Shown here piece after piece: positions 37,256 through 49,889 of a stretch of 64,000 bases of DNA. The notes beneath the pieces were generated by a model. The model ran no database searches. It was not told the origin of the DNA and saw nothing but the letters and a program-made list of their open reading frames with translations. The translations under genes were made by a program, and so were the position numbers. Source of the stretch: Sipunculus nudus (taxonomy: Eukaryota; Annelida; Sipuncula; Golfingiida; Sipunculidae); assembly GCA_026874595.1 (NCBI GenBank), contig CM049306.1, forward strand, positions 55,861,519 through 55,925,518, in the 5' to 3' direction. Within the stretch, counting starts at the first letter, position 1. Each line of letters opens with the position of its first letter.

Positions 37256-37432
37256 GCAGCAAGCGTTTCTCAGGACAACTGCGAGTTTGGACATGATGAC
37301 GACCGGCAAGACTGGGTAGACCCCGGCGCCGCCGCCAGCCGAGTTCAGATCAAGCCTTGCCGAGTTTATCTGGAGGCGCCGCCGATATATCATGAAGGAG
37401 AGTTGAGCCAGTTTTGTTCAGCTCAGTTTGGC
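37256..37432 (+). CDS. Candidate internal exon, 59 codons, unknown protein
   Basis: A textbook acceptor (CGCCTTTGCTTTCAG, ending 37255) precedes an open frame of exactly 177 nt that ends at a GTGAGA donor at 37433, phase 0 on both sides. The sequence is markedly GC-richer than its surroundings, and the product is rich in Asp and Pro (QDNCEFGHDDDRQDWVDPG, then IKPCRVYLEAPPIYHEGELS). If the donor is not used the frame stops at 37450. I do not recognise a domain. The neighbours give no second firm exon, so this could be one exon of a large gene with long introns or an isolated relic. Confidence 0.45.
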
Positions 37433-39365
37433 GTGAGAAAAAATAATTAAAAAGATTAAACTTTTACAATTAAAAGTGCCCGAAACAAATGTTCAGTTTT
37501 TGTTATTTTTTTTTTTTGTCGTTAAAAGGTAACATTGTGATTATTAAAGTATAAAAGTGTTTTCTTATGAATATACCAAGATAAACAAATATTAATCTCA
37601 ATACTCAATATTTCATCACAAACTAGTTAAATGTAAAATCGACGTAATATATCACACATAATACAGATAACTTGTTCAGATAAACCGTGTACATCGTCAA
37701 ATGAATTGCCTTTCAGGTCGGTTTAAGCCAGCCGACATTTTCACAATCCCAGTCGAGCCGCAGAACTCGGCTAACTACTAAAATCAGCCGACAATTTGTC
37801 CAAGCCAGCCGCATTTGTGTGGCTGACACGTCTCTGGGCTCTAGGCTGGGCACACGTCCCAAAGTATTAGACACAAATTCTTTTTAAATTTAAATGTAGA
37901 AATAGAAATATGTATTCTCAGGAATGCAGGCCTTCGTCATGTGAGCGGTCCTTAATGAGGGGTACTCGGTAACCCGTGTTCATATTCACTTATTGGCCCA
38001 TGTCCCCAGGTTCATTGGTGCATATGCCCCCCCCCCCCCCCCCCCCCCCACGTTAGCATTAACTTGTTCATTCGACATGTGTGACTGCACATTTGTGAAT
38101 ATTCCTGGAGTCCTTCCTGTATCATGAGCCGGACCCACACCAAACTCATCGGATTCTGTTCATGATTTCGTGAACAAACATTCAAACAAACACACAAGTG
38201 GACAGAAATGAACGTACACCCTACTGGCGGAGGCACATTTTAGTTATAATCTCAATATGTGGTAAATAACCGACTGTAATAGACCATTTCCAAAAACAGG
38301 CCTAGGCCCCTTGTGAAAAAAGACATCTGTGCAATAACTATCATAAAAATGTGTAGGGCTAACGGCTGATATCAGTCTCAGTAAACAAAAACCTGAAGTA
38401 TTTAAGAATAGAATTATTATGCTGTACAAAAATAAAAATTAATTGTATTAAAAGTACAAATTTAAATCTCATGTAATTAATAAAATGACAGTTTATGCAT
38501 GATAAATATGTATAATTGATTATAAAATTGTGCTTTCGCATAAACATCTATATCAAGAATTAAAATGGCGAACCTTTAAGTAGAAGGTAGTTGATTCCAT
38601 AGTTATTGTCTTATCACCCAAGGTAGTACCCCTATAAAAGGTACTAAGATACTCTTCTATATTTAATACCCTGATTTATGTATATAAATTAAAAGCCACC
38701 CTAAGATACACCAATACTCATCGTATTCAACGAATGGTTTAGAAAAAGAAAATGATTTTTGCACATGATAGGTAAACACGTAAATTCTCGGTTACAAAAC
38801 TGACCAAATTTGTCTAAATTACGCAAGTGACGAAAACTGGATGACGCACGTACCCTTTGCGTAAGTCTTCACGACAATATCCTTTTTAAATTATTTTGTA
38901 ATGGACCTGTCACCAGAGTCAGACTCAACAGACATTACATGAACTTTGTCGGATTCTTCATAATTAGCCGACTTTTTAATTATATATCCTTGTCACATTT
39001 AGGGCTGCGGTAATAAGTTCCACAAAGATAACTTAATACGACGGTCAGAAGTCGAATGCATAGTGTCAGGACGTATTTTATTAACCCATGCATAATGATC
39101 GATCCCTGGTGTAATTAAAATGACGCAGCTGATCCTAAGGTGCTGCTGTGTGTGTAAACAACAAGTTACTTGCGTCCGACATACTACACTCGTGCATTAA
39201 TTGGCCAGTTGAGCACCTTGGGCCCAAAGAGTTTTGGCGAAGGGATTATTTCTATGATTTTAAGCGTTTGGTGGCAGCTTCGTAAGTCAATAAATCTTTA
39301 CACAACTAGATTTATCCTCTTTAAGTCGCCGAAAGGTTACGCAAAATCGGACTGGAATTAGTTTG
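37433..39365. other. No supported gene
   Basis: A 23-base C run at 38027-38049 and repeated AGCCGAC/GTCGGCT-like motifs around 37.72-37.82 and 38.96 kb are the only notable items. Confidence 0.4.
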
Positions 39366-42107
39366 ATTAAGTGTATATAGTGATAAATATACATGCAGTT
39401 AACTTTACTAGGGGTTTTACATATGTACCCAGGAACATATTAATCCGGTCGTGTCTCAGCTTAAATGCAATTGATGAATGCCTATTGATATCTGAGGTCG
39501 TATTTCAGCTAAAATGCAATTAATGAATGCCTACTGATATCTGACAGATAGTGTGAATAGAGTAAACCTATTTTGTACCTTTTCCCCTCGTTATCACTTG
39601 TTTTGTAATGAGGTTTTTAAACGAGGGAATCCGCGAGCGTCTCTTAGTACTTTACATTACCTTGATTACACGCGTCAGCCTGAGTCCAAGTCATCTATGT
39701 ATATTCAAGTAGTCTTATTTCTGCAAAAGCTGCTACTTGGTCGAAAATTCTCGTAAAACGTTCATTAAAAAGCTTCATTTTTCCATTGGTGCGAAGTGCC
39801 ACGCGTCGGTTCCACCAACCACGTGACAGAGTCATGTCTCCGAAAAACTGGAGCCTGACAAAAATCTTCTATGAGCACACGACATCCAAAGGGCAGGTAA
39901 TAATATATGTAAAAAATGGTGTTATCTATACAGAAAGTCCATACTCAAGAAAGAAAAAATCTTGTGAAACTTTGATGTGCAGCAACATTACTCCAGTTCT
40001 GTGGTTCGTCACGTTTCGGGTGCGCCAATCGCTTGAGTAAGCCACATATCAACAGGGGCGCAATGTCATGCCGCAATGTTGGGGGAGGAGGTCTTCGATT
40101 GCTGCTAGCTTCAAGATATTTTGCTTTCACTGTCCCGAGCGAAAACCTTGACTTTCTTCTTTAGCGGATAATTTAATAATTCTTTAAGCATAATTGTTCT
40201 GTCCTCCTCCGGGTTTTAATCTCAGAATATTAAACGACCGCGACAGTTAGGGGCAGCTATGAGTTATTGCCAAGGATTAATGTATAGAGTTGTATAAAGT
40301 AATGGATTGGCTTCACGGTCCTAGCTGCTAGACTGCACCGTATCTACGAAACAAACATGGCTTCCTCTTTGATTGGTTCTTCGTGTTTTTATCTTCTATT
40401 ACTGTTAACTAGAAAGATGTTGATGACTTTAAGTCTTCTTTTGCCTTTTCATAACGCGAATTCTTAATGAGAACGACTACAAACTTTAAAAACTGTAAGC
40501 ATATATTCCAGTCGGTTTTTAAAAATATTCGTTTTAAGCACAAGCAGCAACTAGAAAACGTTACATTGATGACGTAAAAGTTTCAAATGTCAGATCATAA
40601 AACGAGAGTATGGAATCGAAAGTCTTCTTTTAAAACTCTCCTTTGATGGCTTTATTGGCCTGTTCATTCTTTTGGCTTGTTTCAGCCCCTCTCTCCTCGT
40701 GGAGCGTCCAGACAGTGCAGCGATTATGGGCACCCCGGGGCCAGACCCCCCCCCCCCCCCGCAACCTTTTTAAGGGTTTCAGATCATTTTTTTGGGTCTG
40801 GACCGCCCAAAAGTGGTGTGCTCTTATGATTAAAACTGTTGCCAGATGTCCGAGCGTCAGTTCTGCACGCGAACAACAGTGCGGATCACAATTTCTGCGG
40901 ACTATAACGCCACATGCTGTTATAAATCCTGAGTTTTTTATTAGTTATGATAGTGCAAAGTTTATTTCCATTTAAATAAATAAAAAAATGACCATGCAGT
41001 CAATAGATTAATTCATATGTCATATTTAAAAAAAAATGCATTTAAAGCGTCCGATTTATATAAGTCCCGTTGATAAACAGCACATGGCTCAGTATAAGGG
41101 CACAGCGCACACATTCCATTCTCGGGTCAAGACTTAAATTTTCTAGATTATAGTCTTAGGTCCCTGATTTATAAAAAATAATGTATACAGTAAGATTACA
41201 TGTGATCTGTCTAGAATTTCATATTTTGTAGTGAAAGTAGTGTGTTGTATAATTTGCTGCATGTTTAAAGTTATTGGTAAAAACCAATTGCGGATTGTGA
41301 TATTTTGTGAAAGAAATCCATCGGAACAATAATATTGTATTGTTTTTCTCCTTTTCTAAGTGAAAATATACAGTATTACTTTAGGACCCCTTTCATGTTG
41401 ATTTGTGGCACTAGTGACGTCTCAGGCGTGCACACTATAAAATAGATCAAATTTGTCTTAAGTACCGTGTCAAGTGACCGATTGTATGACGTTATGCCAA
41501 TATAGGTCAAAAGAGCTGTTGTATAATCCTCAGCTTACTGAGTGCTGATACATTGACGGGGATGGGAAACACATTTAATATGATTTGTTAAGACAGAGGA
41601 AAGTCCCAAAAGCTTTCATAAAACCGTCAACAGTGAGTGGGTTTGATGGCTGCTCAATTCCCCTACTTGTCTCTTGCATGACTATGACGAATCACGTGCA
41701 CCCTGCCGGGGTAAACAAGGGAATCAATAAGACCGTGTAAAGACTTTGTCAAAAGATTGTTTTCCTCCATAGAGGTAACCATATTGTGCCAATCTTCTGG
41801 CATCCTGTGGTTGAATGAGAAGCTTTCGCGAATATTGACGTAAAAGCACGGAATCTTAAGGTTTTATTTGTTTATTTGTTTTATCTGTTTGCTTTATTCA
41901 AGTGATTGTGCCCAGTGACCTGAGGGTGACTTATTGAATTAAAAGCACGTAAACCATGATTTGAGAATGTCTCCTGAATACTATCTTGCATTTTATGCAC
42001 AGGGTCTTGAATGATCTTCATAACTCATTCGTTTTTACTACAACCAGCAGATTCTCTGACGTTTAGACTAAGCGGTGGTTCTCTAATTTGCCTTGAAGGT
42101 CACGTGC
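39366..42107. repeat. Tandem duplication, copy 1 (2.74 kb)
   Basis: The sequence starting ATTAAGTGTATATAGTG at 39366 recurs at 42108. The copies match base for base over about 2.74 kb with roughly eight single-base differences and one A-run indel seen by eye. Copy 1 ends at GAAGGTC followed by six bases, then copy 2 begins at once. A 49-bp direct repeat (39447-39495 and 39496-39544) sits near the start of the unit. Confidence 0.97.
39834..40829 (+). CDS. Possible two-exon small gene in duplication copy 1
   Basis: Exon A 39834-39896 (MSPKNWSLTKIFYEHTTSKG and one more residue) ends in phase 0 at a GTAATA donor. Exon B 40686-40829 follows a pyrimidine-rich acceptor (TTGTTTCAG) and reads in phase 0 through a poly-C run coding five prolines to a TGA, 47 residues. 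The join is in frame, but the donor is average, the poly-C run would make the frame unstable, and no known family is evident. Confidence 0.2.
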
Positions 42108-44844
42108 ATTAAGTGTATATAGTGATAAATATACATGCAGTTAACTTTACTAGGGGTTTTACATATGTACCCAGGAAGATATTAATCCGGTCGTGTCTCA
42201 GCTTAAATGCAATTGATGAATGCCTATTGATATCTGAGGTCGTATTTCAGCTAAAATGCAATTAATGAATGCCTACTGATATCTGACAGATAGTGTGAAT
42301 AGAGTAAACCTATTTTGTACCTTTTCCCCTCGTTATCACTTGTTTTGTAATGAGGTTTTTTAACGAGGGAATCCGCGAGCGTCTCTTAGTACTTTACATT
42401 ACCTTGATTACACGCGTCAGCCTGAGTCCAAGTCATCTATGTATATTCAAGTAGTCTTATTTCTGCAAAAGCTGCTACTTGGTCGAAAATTCTCGTAAAA
42501 CGTTCATTAAAAAGCTTCATTTTTCCATTGGTGCGAAGTGCCACGCGTCGGTTCCACCAACCACGTGACAGAGTCATGTCTCCGAAAAACTGGAGCCTGA
42601 CAAAAATCTTCTATGAGCACACGACATCCAAAGGGCAGGTAATAATATATGTAAAAAATGGTGTTATCTATACAGAAAGTCCATACTCAAGAAAGAAAAA
42701 ATCTTGTGAAACTTTGATGTGCAGCAACATTACTCCAGTTCTGTGGTTCGTCACGTTTCGGGTGCGCCAATCGCTTGAGTAAGCCACATATCAACAGGGG
42801 CGCAATGTCATGCCGCAATGTTGGGGGAGGAGGTCTTCGATTGCTGCTAGCTTCAAGATATTTTGCTTTCACTGTCCCGAGCGAAAACCTTGACTTTCTT
42901 CTTTAGCGGATAATTTAATAATTCTTTAAGCATAATTGTTCTGTCCTCCTCCGGGTTTTAATCTCAGAATATTAAACGACCGCGACAGTTAGGGGCAGCT
43001 ATGAGTTATTGCCAAGGATTAATGTATAGAGTTGCATAAAGTAATGGATTGGCTTCACGGTCCTAGCTGCTAGGCTGCACCGTATCTACGAAACAAACAT
43101 GGCTTCCTCTTTGATTGGTTCTTCGTGTTTTTATCTTCTATTACTGTTAACTAGAAAGATGTTGATGACTTTAAGTCTTCTTTTGCCTTTTCATAACGCG
43201 AATTCTTAATGAGAACGACTACAAACTTTAAAAACTGTAAGCATATATTCCAGTCGGTTTTTAAAAATATTCGTTTTAAGCACAAGCAGCAACTAGAAAA
43301 CGTTACATTGATGACGTAAAAGTTTCAAATGTCAGATCATAAAACGAGAGTATGGAATCGAAAGTCTTCTTTTAAAACTCTCCTTTGATGGCTTTATTGG
43401 CCTGTTCATTCTTTTGGCTTGTTTCAGCCCCTCTCTCCTCGTGGAGCGTCCAGACAGTGCAGCGATTATGGGCACCCCGGGGCCAGACCCCCCCCCCCCC
43501 CCGCAACCTTTTTAAGGGTTTCAGATCATTTTTTTGGGTCTGGACCGCCCAAAAGTGGTGTGCTCTTATGATTAAAACTGTTGCCAGATGTCCGAGCGTC
43601 AGTTCTGCACGCGAACAACAGTGCGGATCACAATTTCTGCGGACTATAACGCCACATGCTGTTATAAATCCTGAGTTTTTTATTAGTTATGATAGTGCAA
43701 AGTTTATTTCCATTTAAATAAATAAAAAAAATGACCATGCAGTCAATAGATTAATTCATATGTCATATTTAAAAAAAAATGCATTTAAAGCGTCCGATTT
43801 ATATAAGTCCCGTTGATAAACAGCACATGGCTCAGTATAAGGGCACAGCGCACACATTCCATTCTCGGGTCAAGACTTAAATTTTCTAGATTATAGTCTT
43901 AGGTCCCTGATTTATAAAAAATAATGTATACAGTAAGATTACATGTGATCTGTCTAGAATTTCATATTTTGTAGTGAAAGTAGTGTGTTGTATAATTTGC
44001 TGCATGTTTAAAGTTATTGGTAAAAACCAATTGCGGATTGTGATATTTTGTGAAAGAAATCCATCGGGACAATAATATTGTATTGTTTTTCTCCTTTTCT
44101 AAGTGAAAATATACAGTATTACTTTAGGACCCCTTTCATGTTGATTTGTGGCACTAGTGACGTCTCAGGCGTGCACACTATAAAATAGATCAAATTTGTC
44201 TTAAGTACCGTGTCAAGTGACCGATTGTATGACGTTATGCCAATATAGGTCAAAAGAGCTGTTGTATAATCCTCAGCTTACTGAGTGCTGATACATTGAC
44301 GGGGATGGGAAACACATTTAATATGATTTGTTAAGACAGAGGAAAGTCCCAAAAGCTTTCATAAAACCGTCAACAGTGAGTGGGTTTGATGGCTGCTCAA
44401 TTCCCCTACTTGTCTCTTGCATGACTATGACGAATCACGTGCACCCTGCCGGGGTAAACAAGGGAATCAATAAGACCGTGTAAAGACTTTGTCAAAAGAT
44501 TGTTTTCCTCCATAGAGGTAACCATATTGTGCCAATCCTCTGGCATCCTGTGGTTGAATGAGAAGCTTTCGCGAATATTGACGTAAAAGCACGGAATCTT
44601 AAGGTTTTATTTGTTTATTTGTTTTATCTGTTTGCTTTATTCAAGTGATTGTGCCCAGTGACCTGAGGGTGGCTTATTGAATTAAAAGCACGTAAACCAT
44701 GATTTGAGAATGTCTCCTGAATACTATCTTGCATTTTATGCACAGGGTCTTGAATGATCTTCATAACTCATTCGTTTTTACTACAACCAGCAGATTCTCT
44801 GACGTTTAGACTAAGCGGTGGTTCTCTAATTTGCCTTGAAGGTC
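42108..44844. repeat. Tandem duplication, copy 2
   Basis: Head-to-tail second copy of the 2.74-kb unit. Homology stops at 44844, after GAAGGTC. The poly-C run is 15 bases in both copies, which argues for a very recent event or an assembly artefact. Confidence 0.97.
42576..43571 (+). CDS. Second copy of the possible two-exon small gene
   Basis: Same structure as the candidate in copy 1, shifted by 2742 bp: exons 42576-42638 and 43428-43571. The predicted protein is unchanged, including the 15-base C run. Confidence 0.2.
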
Positions 44845-46938
44845 CTGCAGGACTGGGTTACGTCTTGCTGACACCATGTTTTTTAACACCAACAAGTCTG
44901 AAAAGTAGTCATTATTTATTACCTTAAAGGAGCCTATCCACATACCGGTATGATAAAATATGTATAAAATATAGTTTTTTCTCCTTATAATATTAATGTA
45001 TCCGCCAATTTTTCTTTAAAATCTTTGCTAACTGTTGTACAAAAGTGGTAATGAACTTGCCCCGGGCGCGATCACTCTCGCAAAGACATAAATAGACATA
45101 GCCATACCCCGTAGATTCACCAATCAAGATTTTTTAAGTTCTAACCCATATATTTTTCTTTCATTTTCTTCTGCTTGTATTGGGGTTGTCACGAATGTGT
45201 ACGATGGACCTCTGCTCACACAATCTTGTTATGGTAAACTTACACATGCACCCCTTTAATAAATCGCACACAGGCCCTTAACAAAATATAAACCAGGGGC
45301 ATTGGTGAGAATTAGTCCAAGAGTTTTGCAGAGGAAACTTTTGTTTCTAGCAAAATGAACCAATAGCGTGAGAAATCCCATATCATTTTCGTAAATGTTT
45401 ATGTACCCTAGAATAAAAGTGTATGTGCTGAATATTTTCTGATCCTTGCTCTCTCTGTGCGTGTATTTTAAATAATAACACCCTACAAACAACCACGTGC
45501 CACCTAAGGGAAAGAGAAATACATAATTCCCATCATGCTGCTTCGACCTTGACCTTTCAGTACGTAACCTTGACATTGTGACCAGGTATTTTTCTGTCCT
45601 GTTCCTGATAAATATTTGCTTGTTGTGCTTTCCTGAGAAAACCCAAAAACAAGCGGGATGGGGCAGGGTAGAATTTCTTTCAAAACAACCAGTAAAAATT
45701 CTAAATATACAAGGATCAGCAGGTAGACGGATATGCCGAGTCTTATCTGTACACGCTAAGTGTTAGTAATGACAAACGGCTGCCCGGACCATATGGAAGG
45801 ATTCGACGTCTAGCGTTATACCACACGTAGGTATTATAAAGATGAACTGGGTGTCTGAACCACCCTGCGGACTCACTGACCTAAACAAACAAATAAATTA
45901 TATCTAACATGCAGCAGATGAGGAATAAATGATTTCCAAAAATTATCAAAGATTAATCATAATCTGAAATAATATAATAATATATGCGTGTGTGTTTACT
46001 CATAATTGTTGTTAAACTGTTCTGTATATCAACTTATCTGTATATTCACTAAATGAATCACCAATTAGTGAAAATAAAAGACAAAAGAACCAGAATATCG
46101 TCGATGGTTTAACATACTCCTGATCAAAAGAACCCACCCACCCAACCCCCTTCCCCCCCCCCCCCCCCAAAAAAAATCTTGACCACAATATCGATTTACG
46201 TACCCTACATAAATATCCCTTTCTTACTGGTCAGGCATAACAGTACATAAAGCTATATTGAGATCAATAAATAATTGCCAACATTTAGTCAGAGATGGCT
46301 CCCAAGCAAAATTGTAGCATTTCATCAAAACGTATCGTTTATCACACTGTGTAAAAATACCATTGAACATGAATATCCAAAAACGCGAGTGTGTTACTAA
46401 CGGTTAGGTGCCATGAGTGAAACTTGGAAGACATATATGATAGGTTGATTTAAATACAACCAGAAACCGCTCAAGGGAGGATTCAAATATCAAATCTTAA
46501 GGATAATCATTATTATTATTTGCTTTCCATTGTTCTACGTCAACAACCGGATCATTGCTATTGACCCACTTTTCTGCGAAATTCCTTTGAAAAAATGGGG
46601 ATATCTTGCACCTATTATGGGCATTATCAAACATGGAATTCCGAAGATATATTCAACGTTTTACTTGGCCGGATGAGGTAACTCCTCTAACATCCCGAAA
46701 GATAATATGTCAAAATTGTCCAGAATTAGGAGCAGAACAAATAAACATACATCATGAGACAATCACGTGACATATTCTGACACAAACACCTAGGACCTAG
46801 CTAGCTGTAAGGTGGTAAAACATCAGCCCTGGATCTTGATGAAGTTTTAACGGCTTCAACACGTTACTTTCAACACGTTTACTGTTGGGAATGTGATATA
46901 AACAGGTGTTTTGAGGCTCCGTGTGTCGCTTATTATGG
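44845..46938. other. No supported gene
   Basis: A 106-codon minus-strand frame at 45256-45576 has no recognised domain. A 16-base C run lies at 46153-46168. Confidence 0.4.
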
Positions 46939-46944
46939 TTTCAG

Positions 46945-47245
46945 CACACTGAAGACCAGTGACAGTCAACCGATTTCCCTTGGTTTTCTGGCAGCTGCTG
47001 ACATTCAAACATCACACTCACGGCGCATTGTGGATGATCTACATACAGGAAGATCGACAGGACCGGGAGTGCTACAGGACCGAGAGTGTTACAGGACCGG
47101 ATGTGCATCAGGACCGGGAGTGCATCAGGGCCGGGAGTGCATCAGGACCGGGAGTGTACCAGGACCTCAAATATATCTTGAACGAGATACATCAGCACCG
47201 GAAGTACACGAGGACCAAGAGTACATCAGGACCGAAAGTGCATGA
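46945..47245 (+). CDS. Possible exon running into the 17-bp minisatellite
   Basis: After a TTTCAG acceptor at 46939-46944, a phase-1 frame reads TLKTSDSQPISLGFLAAADI and continues into the 17-bp repeat array before stopping near 47245. The first 30 or so residues have ordinary protein composition; the rest is the repeat peptide. No family is recognised and no upstream exon of the right phase is known. Confidence 0.2.
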
Positions 47246-47330
47246 CTCCAAGTTTACATGGGACCGGAAGTGTTTAAGGTATGAGTTAACATAAGGACCG
47301 GAAGTGCATGGGGTCCGAGTTTACATAAGG
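47050..47330. repeat. 17-bp minisatellite, first block
   Basis: Units close to CAGGACCGGGAGTGCAT, about 16 copies, separated from the second block by about 280 bp of unique sequence containing a 10-base C run at 47518-47527. Confidence 0.9.
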
Positions 47331-47604
47331 ATCGGAAGGCAACGAGGACTGAGAATACGACACTAAGAAGAATGAGATTCACAAGGGTACGCCTCTGCTG
47401 GTTAGGGTTTGTTGGCAAATAAATCCGAGCCCTACAATGCGTCGGGACAACTAGGCCTAAATACACCAGCGGTGTAGGTAGAAATATTTTATAATCAAGA
47501 CAAGTGATCCTGGGTATCCCCCCCCCCTAAAAAATACCCAATTGGAATAGGTTCCGTATGAGTAAAAAAGACCTCTGGCTTGAGGGAGTGAGAATAAATC
47601 AGGG

Positions 47605-48775
47605 CAAACGTGCATCAGGACCGAACGTGCATCAGGACCGAGAGTGTACTAGGAACGAGAATGTACTAACAACGAGAGTGTACCCACGATGAGGTGCATC
47701 AGGACCGAGAATTTACCAACACCGAGGGTGAATCAGGAAAGAGAGTGTACAAGGACCGAGAGCCTACAAGGAACGAAGGGGGGGGGGCAGGAATGAGAGT
47801 GTACCAATACCGAGAGTGTGTCTGGAACGATAATGTACCAGGACAGAGAGTGTACCCGGACCGAAAGCGTATCAGGATCGAGACTGTATTAGGAACGAGA
47901 GTGGACCAGGACCGAGTGTGTGTGTACCAGGACCGAGAGCGTTTCAGGACCGGTCTGTATCAGGAGTGAGATATACCCGGGCCGAGTGTGTACCAGGAAA
48001 GGGAGTGCATTAGAAACCTGGAGTGCATCAGAACCGAGAGTTTACAAGGAAAGAGAGTGTACAAGGAACGAAAGTGTACCAGGACCGAGAGTGTACAAGG
48101 AACGAGAGTGTACCAGGAACGAAAGTGTATCAGGACTGGAGAGTGCGCTAGGAACGAGATTGAACTGAGACCGCAGTGTACCAGAGTGTAAATGGAACAG
48201 GAGTGTTTTAGGAACGAGAGTTAATCAGGACCGAAGAGTGCACCAGGAACCAAAGCGATCAGAAACGAGAGTGTACCAGGACCTAGAGTGTACCAGTAAC
48301 GAGAGTGTACAAGGACCGAGAGTGTACCAGGAACAAGATTGCACCAGGAACGAAAGTGTATCAGAAAATGAGTGAACCAGGACCGAGAGTATATTAGGAA
48401 CGAAAGTGTCAGGAAACGAGAGTGTACCAGGACCGAGAGTGTACAAGGAACGAGTGTGTACCAGGAAAAAGAGTGTACCAGGAACGAGAGTTTACCAGGA
48501 CCGAGGATGTATCAGGAAAGAGAGTTTACAAGGAAAGAGAGTGAAACGCATAAACGCAAGTGTACCAGGAACGAGAGTGTACCAGGAACGAAAGTGTATC
48601 TGGAACGAGATTGTACCAGGACCGAGAGTATACCAGGACCGAGAGTGTACCAGGAAGGGGAGTGCACGAGGAAGGGGAGTGTACCAGGAAGGGGAGTGCA
48701 CGAGGAAGGGGAGTGTATCAGGAAGTAGAGTGTGTACCAGGAATGAGAGTGCAGCAGGATCGAAAGTGCAACATG
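47605..48775. repeat. 17-bp minisatellite, main block
   Basis: About 68 units close to GTGTACCAGGACCGAGA, with a common GGAACG variant and, near the end, GGAAGGGGA. Because 17 is not a multiple of three, all three forward frames read the same cyclic 17-residue peptide (VYQDRECTRTESVPGPR), and the reverse frames are open too. ORFs here should not be called genes. Confidence 0.95.
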
Positions 48776-48827
48776 CATGGGCCGAGTTAAGTCAACTGGA
48801 CCGAGATCAATTTGCGTCAGAACTACA

Positions 48828-48905
48828 TTTCCAGGAGCAGCCGGGCAAATACGCTGCTGCCACTGTTACCACAACCCGTGTACTAGTTGTGCTCCCTACA
48901 AAGTG
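48828..48905 (+). CDS. Possible short terminal exon after the minisatellite
   Basis: Directly after the 17-bp array an open frame continues into non-repetitive, GC-rich sequence (EQPGKYAAATVTTTRVLVVL) and stops at 48905. A weak acceptor (TTTCCAG) would start it near 48834 in phase 0. It may be only a chance extension of the open repeat array. Confidence 0.15.
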
Positions 48906-49889
48906 AATATGTAAAACATATGAACGAGGTGGGACGGGCATCTTATTGAAAAATTATGCAATAAATATTATCTTTAACGTAGGGCTCTTAAACATATAAA
49001 TGAATGATTAATCCTGAGGGGAAAAGGTCACCCCCCCCCCCCCCCAAATCCTCGAAGATAAATTGACGCCATTACAGCAGACAATCCTTGTGTCTGGCAA
49101 AAGAGTGCGAGAGCCATGGTATAAATAAACCGTCTATGTTTTCTTAAATAAAGTTTGGAAAGGTTGCGTCTGCGGAGTTTAATTTTTTAGAGTGTGGTCT
49201 GATGTATTGATCCTTTGTAAAGTGTTTACCACGGAAGAAATCAGAATGGCGGACAATCCTAATGGGTCAAAACATTAGAAAAAAATAAACACCCGGGGAC
49301 GGATGTACTCAACTGTCTGAAATCGTCAGCATGGACGGACTAAAATCATCAACAAGCGAATAAATATAGCGTTCCTAAAGGGTGCGTGACCGTCTGAACA
49401 ACGACAGGTTAATTTTTATGACACCAATTAGGTGAATTGATCAAGACATAAAACAAAACAGAAGCTTTGTTGTTTGTCTCACATGGGATACAGGTAGCTT
49501 GTTAATAAATCAGGTTTACCCAAAGGCTGATTTAAACATCAGGGATATTTGTGAACGAAAATGTAGGTTGACAGATTCGCCACGAGAAATTGAACTACCT
49601 TGCGCACAGTTAAGGCTGCTCGCTGTCTGATCAGGCTCATAAGGGTTAACATGCCATCCTGTATGCCGACATTAAAGGACCATCCAGCCCGGCTTGTTAA
49701 GGGCTGGGCGTGCCTGATTACTGCATATTACCGTTAACATTTGCTTTATTAGTCCTTAAATAAAAACAAGCAGCATCTATTTGAAGAAAAAAATAAATAC
49801 CATGGTTTTAAATTTTAACTTTGTCACGTTAGGAGCGCATCGATATCAAATTGCAGATTCTGGGAGGGAAACAGTTCACTCTGTTGTTT
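48906..49889. other. No supported gene
   Basis: A 15-base C run at 49031-49045; otherwise AT-rich unique sequence. Confidence 0.4.

Noticed and set aside
45256-45576. 106-codon minus-strand frame as a gene
   Set aside because: No recognisable motif, no splice or promoter context, and AGGTCAAGGTC-type repeat sequence at its start.
48372-48906. 118- and 166-codon open frames on the plus strand
   Set aside because: They are frame views of the 17-bp repeat, which has no stops in any frame; only the non-repeat ends deserve attention.
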